A stretch of DNA of 5,685 bases, taken from contig CAZPME010000043.1 in assembly GCA_964587885.1 (NCBI GenBank), positions 1 through 5,685 on the forward strand, written 5' to 3'. This stretch comes from UBA60 sp964587885. Lineage in GTDB: Archaea > Thermoplasmatota > Poseidoniia > Poseidoniales > Poseidoniaceae. The position numbers and the translations under genes are program-made. The notes under the pieces are model-generated. The model worked only from the letters and a program-made list of their open reading frames with translations. It made no database searches and was not told where the DNA came from. This document shows positions 1 through 5,668 of this stretch, in pieces; position 1 is the first letter of the stretch, and every line of letters starts with the position of its first letter.

Positions 1-125
1 ATACTTTGGTGTTCTTCCCTATCGTTTGGTTCTTCATTCCAGCGTTTTCAGCAGAAAATGATGATGAATCAAATGAGTCGACAAAGAAATATACTGACGA
101 CGTCGATATTGATGAAAGTGAATAA
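1..125 (+). CDS. C-terminal end of a membrane protein with acidic tail (partial)
   Basis: This is the 3' end of a rightward gene that starts outside the window. The frame beginning at position 3 is open for 40 codons and ends with TAA at 123-125. The visible peptide starts with a strongly hydrophobic stretch of about 15 residues (TLVFFPIVWFFIPAF), which looks like the last half of a transmembrane helix. A hydrophilic tail of about 25 residues follows, with 11 Asp/Glu and only two Lys, ending DVDIDESE. A terminal membrane helix plus a short acidic tail suggests an integral membrane protein, but the family cannot be recognised from this fragment. The gene converges on the giant surface-protein gene, and the two stop codons abut at 125/126. 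The other two forward frames lack this membrane-plus-acidic-tail pattern. Function is unknown; that the frame is coding is likely rather than certain. Confidence 0.6.
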   Translation, partial: TLVFFPIVWFFIPAFSAENDDESNESTKKYTDDVDIDESE

Positions 126-140
126 TCACTCAATGTCGAC
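102..140. repeat. Imperfect inverted repeat spanning the two convergent stop codons
   Basis: The left arm (102-121) and right arm (126-140) are complementary around a four-base loop, ATAA, at 122-125. The inner stem is 118-121 with 126-129 (GTGA/TCAC). After a five-base bulge at 113-117, the outer stem pairs 102-112 with 130-140, eleven pairs of which one (107/135) is a G-U wobble in rightward RNA. The repeat covers both stop codons, so it could be a hairpin in the 3' end of either transcript. It has no following T-run that would make it a classical intrinsic terminator, so a terminator role is only a possibility. Confidence 0.45.
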
Positions 141-3100
141 TAAATCTTTGCCCACAGAGCCTAAATCCATCATACTCGGTAAATCCTCGTTATTATCATC
201 CGCAATTGCAGGTTGTGATTCGAGAGATTGATTTTGCGTTTGGTCTAGCAGTCCTGCTTCGACGCTTTGAGCCTGCTCAATTTCAGCCTCAACCACTCCG
301 GATTGCTCAACACTAGTGGTTACATCGCTAAACGATGTCCATGACTCAATAACATCAATTGCAGCAATACGACGACGTCGCCAAGCGATAAACAGATTGA
401 TGATGATAATCAAAACTAAAATTCCGCCAATACCGGCTCCAATTTCTGCAACGCCAAAACTATCGTCAAAAGGATCGACTACAAGGGACTCATCTGTCAA
501 TTGGGCGACTTTCGGCTCGGTCTGACCTGCTAATATTTCGTCGATGGCTAATAGTCGTAGAAATGGCCGACCAACCCCCTCCGGATTGACTTCAACCGTT
601 CCAGTCCAAATTCCATCTCCAGATATTTCATCGCGACCCTGTCCAGCATCGTTGAGAACGAATTCCCAAACTTGAATTCCATGGGTGATTTTACCCCCTA
701 CATTTTGCAAAGTTCCATCGGTATCGACGATTTCAACTTTAACGGTGATTTCAGTTAATTCCCCTTCAGTCAAGTGGGTATCACTCAACCAGAGGCTGGA
801 TTTATTGAAAACTGGCGCAGAATCAAGCAACGAGATATTGGTGTGTACCCAATCACTATCGCCGCGAGTATCCCTAACCAAGAGCGCAATTTGATAATCA
901 CCAGGAGGGAGATTTACCTGACACCATTTTCCACATTCGATTTCTTCTAACAGTGTATTATTGACGATATACCAATCAAAAGAAGCAATGTCATTATCCC
1001 AATCTATTGACGCATTAGCAGAGAGAGTAAGGGTGCTAGATGGTGGGTAAGAGCGCCCATTTTCAGGGCTAGTCATCGCCGCATATGGCCCACTTTCGTA
1101 GACTTCGAATGTAAATCCAGTAGTGCTATTCATTCCACTCTCATCTGCTAAGATTACCGAAAGTGTATGGGTTCCAGAAGCAAGTCTAAAGCTATGGATA
1201 AAAGTAGAATCTACCGCATCTAGTAGGATGTTACCGTCTTCATCAAGCACTGTCATTGAGAAATTGTCGCCATCGTAATCGATACTACCACTTGCATCCC
1301 AATCTACCTCTTGGTCTGAGTTGAATAAATCTCCATCACTTGGGGTATACAAGCCTAATACCGGAGCACTAGGACTAATGTCGATAATGATTGAAGCGGT
1401 AGCCGGAGATGAAATTCCATCATCAACTGTCAAGGTAATGGTATGATTTCCAGCCGACAACCTACCGGTCCAATTGAGATAATCTTGGGCGATTATTCCT
1501 GAAATATTACTCTCCCATTTCACTTGCAGATAATCTGAGCCACTAGCTGGATCGGTTGGCGAACAATGCCATTCAATTCCCGATAAATCGGGGAAAGTTG
1601 CACACCATGAATCCCAATCTCCCGTTCCTGCCGCGGTGAAAGTTAACAGCGTCGAAGATTCGGCTGCTGATGCGTTTGAGGGTGCAGAAATAACCGCCCT
1701 AGGTCGCGAATTGTCGACGACAAGTTGCTGGCTCGCCAAATCAAATAATCCAGCATTTTCTGGAGTGTTGTCGCCAACGTAAAGCGATATTGAATGCACA
1801 CCCTTACTCAAGTGGCCAGTCCAAATCAGTGATTCACCACCACTACCATTGTAGAGCAAGCCATCAAGGCTTGAAATCCATTGCACATTGATCAAATCAC
1901 CTTCGGGGTCAATGGTTTCCGAACCATTGAGGGTGACAGCAAACTCAGATGATGTGCCGTCTCGGGATATCATAAAAGTCGCGTTTGGTAACTCATTATC
2001 AAGTTCAACTGCAATTGAATATTCGTTCGCCGGATTGACCCCATCGCTAAACGAAAGGGTGAGTATGCAGGAGTAGGAAAAAGCCTCGGTAAAGGTGATG
2101 TTCCATTCCATTTCAGAACCTGTAAAACCACCGTTTCCATTCCACCAACCATCACCGGAAAAACATCCGCTGGCTCTTATTGTTGTCTGCAGTTGGTCCC
2201 CTTCAGGGTCATAGGTCGCATTAGCATCGACATGCACCAACTGCGTCCACGGCACTCGCAAAACCCCATCAGTGTCGACCGGCGGAGAAGTATCAACCGA
2301 GATAATCGGCGGCAGATTGGTCAGTTCAATCGCTCTTTGTTCTGTGGAACATAATCCTTGATCATCGCACACTTCGAGAGTGATGATATGCTCACCATCT
2401 GAAAGCGGACAATACCAGCCCCCTGACCATTGAACATTGGCTTCAAGGTACATCCAAGAGTTTCCACCGGAACCCCAACCGCTACCTCCAGAACATCCGG
2501 CGAATAAATCTCCATCAATACTGCTGGTCCATGTCGAAGATATTGCACCGAATTCCAAATCCCAAGATTCCGTGGAGTTGAAAATAACTATTCCGCCGCT
2601 GGGGAACTGCTCTCCATCTTGAGGGGTCGACCAGATGATGAAGGGCGCCTGATTGGCCAAGTCGAGGCGACAATACATGACTTGGTCCTGGTCGAGGGTG
2701 GAACTGGTCGAATTGGTGGTATTATCGTATTCGCAATCAACATCAACAGTAGTATGTGGGCCCGCGCCTGCCGATGTCCATACCTGACCCAAGTAATTGG
2801 GGAAAAAGTTGTAGCCGATGTAAGCGCTGTCGTAGGTGTGGTCCTGATTGAGTTGGTCGAAAGTGACACTCATCTCGGCACCAGGTATCCCCTTGTTGAC
2901 TTGGTTAACCACCCAAATTGCATAATCCCAAGCCACACCAATCGATGCACTGCCCGCCATTGAGGCGAGGGTTATGTCGACACCAATCGGCTGATGAAGG
3001 CGCATATCGCTGGTGGCATCAAGCACCAATGAATGAACACCGGTATCGTCGGCTAATCTCGACCAATTAACTTGCGAATTAGCAAAGGTAACCGTTCCAG

Positions 3101-5060
3101 TACAAGCGCTGGTTAGGTTAATGTTTTCTCCCATGAGATAAGTATGGTCGGACAAATTGAGGCAATTTCCTTGGCCGGATAATTGAGCATTTGAAAGGTT
3201 ACTAGATAGTACGAGATTGTGGTCAGCATTCCAATACAATCCAGCATGAGAGCCGCTCATTTCCAGACCATCAATATTGGCCGCAGCATTATCCAACTTC
3301 ACAGCATTGGACGAGCCATTGGTCCAAGTTTGGATATCCATCATATCTACCCAGCCGCCTTGTTGAGTACCTGACAAACCCGAGTTGTCGACTACGACAG
3401 CCGGAACATCATTATCGGGGTCATGAATCGCAAATCCTTCAAGAATGAGATCAACGCTATCCTTAGCCCACACACCACCCCAATTATCACCAGTACTCGA
3501 ACAAGTCATACAGCGTACATCACCTGATTGTGTTTCAATATCGTTTGATTCAATGAAGACAAATCCTGCTCCACCGTCAGGGCCACTGGCTGAATCACCA
3601 TTCTCACTGCTAACAACATTAGCTAACTGGACATGGCGTCCAGATTCAACCCGCACCGCTGAAAGTCCGTTATCATGGATTTCAAGGGTGTTTGCTTCGA
3701 CTGTGGCAGCATCGATGTACAATCCCTCATCGGTATTGTTAGAGAGATTCCAATATGCGCCGCGTAAAGCCCCCCCACCCCACGACCATATTCCAGCACC
3801 TGCAGATTCGGTAATAGTGAGGTTATCGAATTTAGGGGCGAAATATGAGGAGCGCACGGTAAGGCCAGCAGCATGAGCGGCACCATTGCTCTTGCCTGAG
3901 CGCGTGATGGTGACATTGTAGGCTTCGGTATTCCAATCTACAAAGTAAAGGCGGACACCGCTGGCTTCATTGTCGGAAATATTGGCATTTTTGAGCCACA
4001 TTCCACTAGCATTTACCTCAAGAGCGGCTTGGGCTAAACCTTGAGTTTTTGCGTTTGGACCACCAGTTCCTGAGATGGTTAAATCGGTAATTACCGCGGC
4101 TTGATAATTGGTATAATTTGTTCCGTCGTATTTATCGATTTTGAGACCGCGATACATACTGTCCTCAATGATGACTCTGCGCATGACCGCACGAGTAACG
4201 ACCGAATCGTCGTTATGGCGAACATATACTCCACTATCACACTTCTCAACGTGTAAATCTTGGATAAGTGGTCGTGAATCCATTACCCAAACTCCGACTG
4301 AAATAGCGTTGATCGCCCCCGTTACATTGCGCACTGTGACATTGTTGAACAGCCCTCCAGCATTACCCCAAAAATTCAGCCCACTAGTAACAAGAGTATT
4401 CATTTCAACTCGGTTGACAATTGGGGTCGAGAGATTACCAACCGACATACCAATACCATAGCGCCAATAAGTCGGGGTGGCGATGTAGTCTTGGCCGGCT
4501 TCATCAATAATCAAATCGTTGATAATTGGGGCGGCTCCATCGTAAATATCAATGCCTACATCGTCAGCATTCTTGATGGTGACATTGTTCATTTTTGGAT
4601 TGCTACCGAAAATAGTGATTCCGTAAATCGCGTTGTTGACAGTGAGATTTTCCACTACACTACCCCTGCCATTGGATGATGAGTTGAAACTGATTCCCCA
4701 ATGATCACCTTGTCCTTGGGAATGTAATTTGGCGGGACATGCTTGAGTGCCTAATACCGTCAATCGACCATCGATGTATATTCTTGTGCCACCATCCATC
4801 CATACTTGGGTACAAGCACTAATTACTAATTCATCAGTAACCGAGACGGTATAAGATGAATTGAGCCAGATATTTCCACTCCAAGTTGTCACTGCGCGAG
4901 CGCTCACCTCAGTGGTCTCGGAGGAGGGTTCCGATTCAAGTTCGGGAGAGTAAAAAATAGTCGCAGACCATGAAGAGAAAAGCAATAGCGCGATAATTGA
5001 AATTACCGACAACCGATCAACTTGTATTCCTTGCACAACTGTGCCAGCAACGGAACGCAT
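126..5060 (-). CDS. Giant surface protein: beta-helix, Ig/PKD-like array, C-terminal membrane anchor
   Basis: A 1644-residue, apparently intact protein. Residues 18-36 form a hydrophobic signal peptide or anchor after R2 and R16. Residues about 60-640 are a parallel beta-helix of the pectate-lyase/NosD type, with rungs repeating N-(L/V)-T-(I/V) and G-(I/V/L) steps. After a less defined segment (about 640-800), six Ig/PKD-like domains run from about 803 to 1412, marked by WxSSxDG, DPEGD and LSxGxHxIxLxVxD motifs. Residues about 1415-1520 are a different beta domain. A transmembrane helix (1541-1560) is stopped by RRRR (1561-1564) and followed by an 84-residue acidic, Gln-rich tail. The predicted topology is bulk outside, tail in the cytoplasm. 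ATG at 5060 is the only usable start, because an in-frame TAG lies at 5078-5076 with no start between. A role in adhesion or glycan binding is inferred; no catalytic residues were identified. Confidence 0.93.
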   Translation of the reverse strand: MRSVAGTVVQGIQVDRLSVISIIALLLFSSWSATIFYSPELESEPSSETTEVSARAVTTWSGNIWLNSSYTVSVTDELVISACTQVWMDGGTRIYIDGRLTVLGTQACPAKLHSQGQGDHWGISFNSSSNGRGSVVENLTVNNAIYGITIFGSNPKMNNVTIKNADDVGIDIYDGAAPIINDLIIDEAGQDYIATPTYWRYGIGMSVGNLSTPIVNRVEMNTLVTSGLNFWGNAGGLFNNVTVRNVTGAINAISVGVWVMDSRPLIQDLHVEKCDSGVYVRHNDDSVVTRAVMRRVIIEDSMYRGLKIDKYDGTNYTNYQAAVITDLTISGTGGPNAKTQGLAQAALEVNASGMWLKNANISDNEASGVRLYFVDWNTEAYNVTITRSGKSNGAAHAAGLTVRSSYFAPKFDNLTITESAGAGIWSWGGGALRGAYWNLSNNTDEGLYIDAATVEANTLEIHDNGLSAVRVESGRHVQLANVVSSENGDSASGPDGGAGFVFIESNDIETQSGDVRCMTCSSTGDNWGGVWAKDSVDLILEGFAIHDPDNDVPAVVVDNSGLSGTQQGGWVDMMDIQTWTNGSSNAVKLDNAAANIDGLEMSGSHAGLYWNADHNLVLSSNLSNAQLSGQGNCLNLSDHTYLMGENINLTSACTGTVTFANSQVNWSRLADDTGVHSLVLDATSDMRLHQPIGVDITLASMAGSASIGVAWDYAIWVVNQVNKGIPGAEMSVTFDQLNQDHTYDSAYIGYNFFPNYLGQVWTSAGAGPHTTVDVDCEYDNTTNSTSSTLDQDQVMYCRLDLANQAPFIIWSTPQDGEQFPSGGIVIFNSTESWDLEFGAISSTWTSSIDGDLFAGCSGGSGWGSGGNSWMYLEANVQWSGGWYCPLSDGEHIITLEVCDDQGLCSTEQRAIELTNLPPIISVDTSPPVDTDGVLRVPWTQLVHVDANATYDPEGDQLQTTIRASGCFSGDGWWNGNGGFTGSEMEWNITFTEAFSYSCILTLSFSDGVNPANEYSIAVELDNELPNATFMISRDGTSSEFAVTLNGSETIDPEGDLINVQWISSLDGLLYNGSGGESLIWTGHLSKGVHSISLYVGDNTPENAGLFDLASQQLVVDNSRPRAVISAPSNASAAESSTLLTFTAAGTGDWDSWCATFPDLSGIEWHCSPTDPASGSDYLQVKWESNISGIIAQDYLNWTGRLSAGNHTITLTVDDGISSPATASIIIDISPSAPVLGLYTPSDGDLFNSDQEVDWDASGSIDYDGDNFSMTVLDEDGNILLDAVDSTFIHSFRLASGTHTLSVILADESGMNSTTGFTFEVYESGPYAAMTSPENGRSYPPSSTLTLSANASIDWDNDIASFDWYIVNNTLLEEIECGKWCQVNLPPGDYQIALLVRDTRGDSDWVHTNISLLDSAPVFNKSSLWLSDTHLTEGELTEITVKVEIVDTDGTLQNVGGKITHGIQVWEFVLNDAGQGRDEISGDGIWTGTVEVNPEGVGRPFLRLLAIDEILAGQTEPKVAQLTDESLVVDPFDDSFGVAEIGAGIGGILVLIIIINLFIAWRRRRIAAIDVIESWTSFSDVTTSVEQSGVVEAEIEQAQSVEAGLLDQTQNQSLESQPAIADDNNEDLPSMMDLGSVGKDLVDIE
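381..440 (-). other. Coding region for the C-terminal transmembrane anchor
   Basis: This encodes residues 1541-1560 of the giant protein, an uninterrupted run of Gly, Ile, Leu, Val and Ala ending in Trp. Four arginines follow at once (1561-1564). The positive-inside rule puts the preceding domains outside the cell and the 84-residue tail in the cytoplasm. No LPxTG or PGF-CTERM-like sorting motif is seen, so the protein is probably anchored by this helix itself. Confidence 0.85.
825..2654 (-). repeat. Coding region for six Ig/PKD-like domains
   Basis: This stretch encodes residues about 803-1412. Proposed domain limits are 803-915, 917-1022, 1025-1117, 1119-1228, 1231-1322 and 1324-1412. Each begins near a Pro-containing linker (for example QAPF, LPPII, ELPNA, SRPRA, SAPVL). 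Acidic DxxGD-type loops lie at 951-955, 1051-1055 and 1261-1265 and could bind calcium, as in related PKD and cadherin-like folds. The strand motif L-x-x-G-x-(H/Y)-x-(I/L) recurs at 886-893, 1084-1091, 1201-1208, 1293-1300 and 1384-1391. Domains 1 and 2 carry unusual Gly/Trp/Ser-rich loops between cysteines. Confidence 0.75.
3141..4883 (-). repeat. Coding region for the parallel beta-helix repeats
   Basis: This stretch encodes residues about 60-640 of the giant protein, a run of degenerate rungs of roughly 20-30 residues. Seen directly are the recurring phrases VENLTV (136-141), MNNVTI (157-162), FNNVTV (238-243), AYNVTI (380-385) and FDNLTI (411-416), each followed by a G-(I/V/L)-x-(I/V/F) strand. 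This pattern fits right-handed beta-helix folds (PF13229/NosD-like families), which often bind or cleave polysaccharides. The repeats are too diverged to show as DNA repeats. Boundaries are approximate. Confidence 0.75.
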
Positions 5061-5086
5061 ATCATACCTTTCGCCCTAAGATTCAA

Positions 5087-5094
5087 CTTTTAAG
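5087..5094 (-). promoter_or_regulatory. Candidate TATA box for the giant surface-protein gene
   Basis: Read leftward this is CTTAAAAG, which matches the archaeal TATA consensus YTTAWANA at all but the last position. It ends 26 bases before the ATG at 5060. Archaeal transcription usually starts about 25 bases downstream of the box centre, so the RNA would begin at or within a few bases of the start codon and be leaderless or nearly so. The AAGGT at 5066-5070 is the only Shine-Dalgarno-like sequence and is weak. Confidence 0.45.
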
Positions 5095-5130
5095 TGACAG
5101 ATTTAGGCATAAGGTAGTATGAAAATCCGA

Positions 5131-5138
5131 TTATTTAC
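5131..5138 (+). promoter_or_regulatory. Candidate TATA box for the RAM-gene pair
   Basis: TTATTTAC is the best AT-rich element upstream of the rightward genes, although it matches the archaeal consensus only partly. Transcription starting about 25 bases downstream, near 5160, would leave a 5' untranslated region of about 30 bases, enough for the GGTGAT site at 5178-5183. A weaker alternative is CATAAGG near 5109. Confidence 0.3.
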
Positions 5139-5143
5139 AAGGG

Positions 5144-5180
5144 GAACGGTCAAATGGGGACGGTCGGTCGGCGGCTCGGT
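5144..5180 (+). repeat. Short CGGT direct repeats upstream of the first RAM gene
   Basis: GRACGGTC occurs at 5144-5151 and again at 5158-5165, fourteen bases apart. It is followed by further CGGT copies at 5165-5168 and 5177-5180. The clustering is visible by eye in an otherwise fairly AT-rich intergenic region. It could be an operator near the expected transcription start or a simple-sequence accident; the last copy overlaps the ribosome-binding site. Confidence 0.35.
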
Positions 5181-5196
5181 GATAGTTGATGCCGCC
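5170..5196 (+). promoter_or_regulatory. Possible RNA hairpin enclosing the ribosome-binding site
   Basis: GGCGGC at 5170-5175 is perfectly complementary to GCCGCC at 5191-5196, giving six G-C pairs. The 15-base loop (5176-5190) contains the GGTGAT site and the first two bases of the ATG; the third base lies in the stem. Such a fold would hinder initiation and could make translation regulated. The stem is short and the pairing was found by eye. Confidence 0.35.
5178..5183 (+). promoter_or_regulatory. Ribosome-binding site that sets the start of the first RAM gene
   Basis: GGTGAT is complementary to AUCACC at the 3' end of 16S rRNA. It lies five bases before ATG 5189 but only two before the in-frame TTG at 5186, which favours the ATG. 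Confidence 0.7.
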
Positions 5197-5425
5197 TGAA
5201 GCATTTGTCCTTTTCAAGACCCAAACCGCCCATGAGCAAGAAGTCTACATGCAATTGCGTGACCACCCCTTAGTCGCTGAGACACATGCTCTTTACGGCG
5301 AATATGACCTAATTGCACGAGTCTCTTCAAGCGGGCAAAAAGAATTGTCCCAATTATTGTTGTCCGATTTTCGCCAAATCAAGGGCGTTAAAGAAACCCA
5401 GACCCTCATCGCGGTCGATTACTGA
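5189..5425 (+). CDS. Stand-alone Lrp/AsnC-type ligand-binding (RAM) domain protein, copy 1
   Basis: This 78-residue protein is one RAM domain (the Lrp/AsnC effector-binding domain, PF01037) with no helix-turn-helix. The predicted order is beta-alpha-beta-beta-alpha-beta: strand AFVLFKT (5-11), a helix around 14-25, the signature hairpin centred on LYGEYDLIARV (35-45), a second helix around 50-62 and strand TQTLIAV (70-76). YGEYDLI is the family's typical G-x-x-D-L core. Stand-alone RAM proteins usually form dimers and higher rings that bind amino acids or other small molecules, and may combine with full-length Lrp proteins; the ligand here cannot be read. The start is ATG 5189, because GGTGAT sits five bases upstream; TTG 5186 would add one residue. 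It is followed nine bases after its stop by a paralogue and diverges from the giant surface-protein gene. Confidence 0.88.
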   Translation: MPPEAFVLFKTQTAHEQEVYMQLRDHPLVAETHALYGEYDLIARVSSSGQKELSQLLLSDFRQIKGVKETQTLIAVDY

Positions 5426-5431
5426 GGTGAT
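5424..5431 (+). promoter_or_regulatory. Ribosome-binding site of the second RAM gene, overlapping the previous stop
   Basis: GAGGTGAT is an eight-base match to the complement of the 16S rRNA 3' end. It shares its first two bases with the TGA stop at 5423-5425, so the two genes are probably translationally coupled. Two in-frame ATGs follow. The one at 5432 touches the site with no spacer and the one at 5435 leaves three bases, so 5435 is the more plausible start. Confidence 0.75.
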
Positions 5432-5434
5432 ATG

Positions 5435-5668
5435 ATGCCAATTGGATTTATCTTGATAACTACTGAGCCTGGCCGTGAACATGACGTTCGAGATACCCTC
5501 GACGGAGTGGAATTAGTTACAAACCGCTGGATGCTATTCGGCGAATTTGACCTTATTGTACGAATTCAAGCCGACGATGAGTCGGCATTAACTCGATGTA
5601 TCGTCGAAAATATTCGTACAATTGACGGAGTCTGCGATACCCGCACATTGCTTGGAGCTGAACTCTAG
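5435..5668 (+). CDS. Stand-alone Lrp/AsnC-type ligand-binding (RAM) domain protein, copy 2
   Basis: This 77-residue protein is a paralogue of the gene just upstream. A hand alignment with one gap near the N-terminus gives about one third identity over the full length. It keeps the core LFGEFDLIVRI (residues 34-44) and the closing GVCDTRTLL, with the same predicted beta-alpha-beta-beta-alpha-beta order and no DNA-binding domain. Ligand-facing loops differ from copy 1 (for example EPGREHD against QTAHEQE), so the two may recognise different effectors or form a heteromer. ATG 5435 is chosen over 5432 for ribosome-binding-site spacing and because both copies then begin Met-Pro. The tight coupling to copy 1 suggests production in matched amounts. 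The gene ends with TAG at 5666-5668; the 17 bases after it show no terminator. Confidence 0.87.
   Translation: MPIGFILITTEPGREHDVRDTLDGVELVTNRWMLFGEFDLIVRIQADDESALTRCIVENIRTIDGVCDTRTLLGAEL

Larger units (their letters stand above)
5061..5188. promoter_or_regulatory. Divergent intergenic region with promoters for both directions
   Basis: This 128-base region separates the leftward surface-protein gene from the rightward RAM genes and must supply promoters for both unless transcription enters from elsewhere. The half near 5061-5140 is AT-rich. The half near 5141-5188 is noticeably GC-rich and contains repeated CGGT words. No tRNA or obvious binding palindrome was found. The proposed promoter elements, RNA hairpin and ribosome-binding site are listed separately. 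Confidence 0.65.

Noticed and set aside
2588..2963. Two open frames on opposite strands (about 93 and 114 codons)
   Set aside because: Both overlap the giant gene in other frames and show no recognisable motif. The giant frame has continuous domain structure here.
3445..3876. 143-codon open frame on the + strand
   Set aside because: It lies wholly antisense to the beta-helix coding region. Its translation is Ser/Pro/Arg-rich with no domain, and no ribosome-binding site was seen. Long antisense frames are expected opposite such a gene.
4141..4461. 106-codon open frame on the + strand
   Set aside because: Antisense shadow of the beta-helix rungs. Its repeated Thr/Leu/Arg composition mirrors the rung codons on the other strand.
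825..4883. CRISPR array or tandem DNA repeats suggested by the repetitive protein
   Set aside because: The repetition is only at protein level and degenerate. No regularly spaced identical DNA units are present.
5063..5065. Second leftward ATG just upstream of the giant gene's start
   Set aside because: It is out of frame with the giant protein (offset of five bases).
5186..5188. TTG as start of the first RAM gene
   Set aside because: Only two bases separate it from GGTGAT, while ATG 5189 has five and gives a Met-Pro start matching the paralogue.
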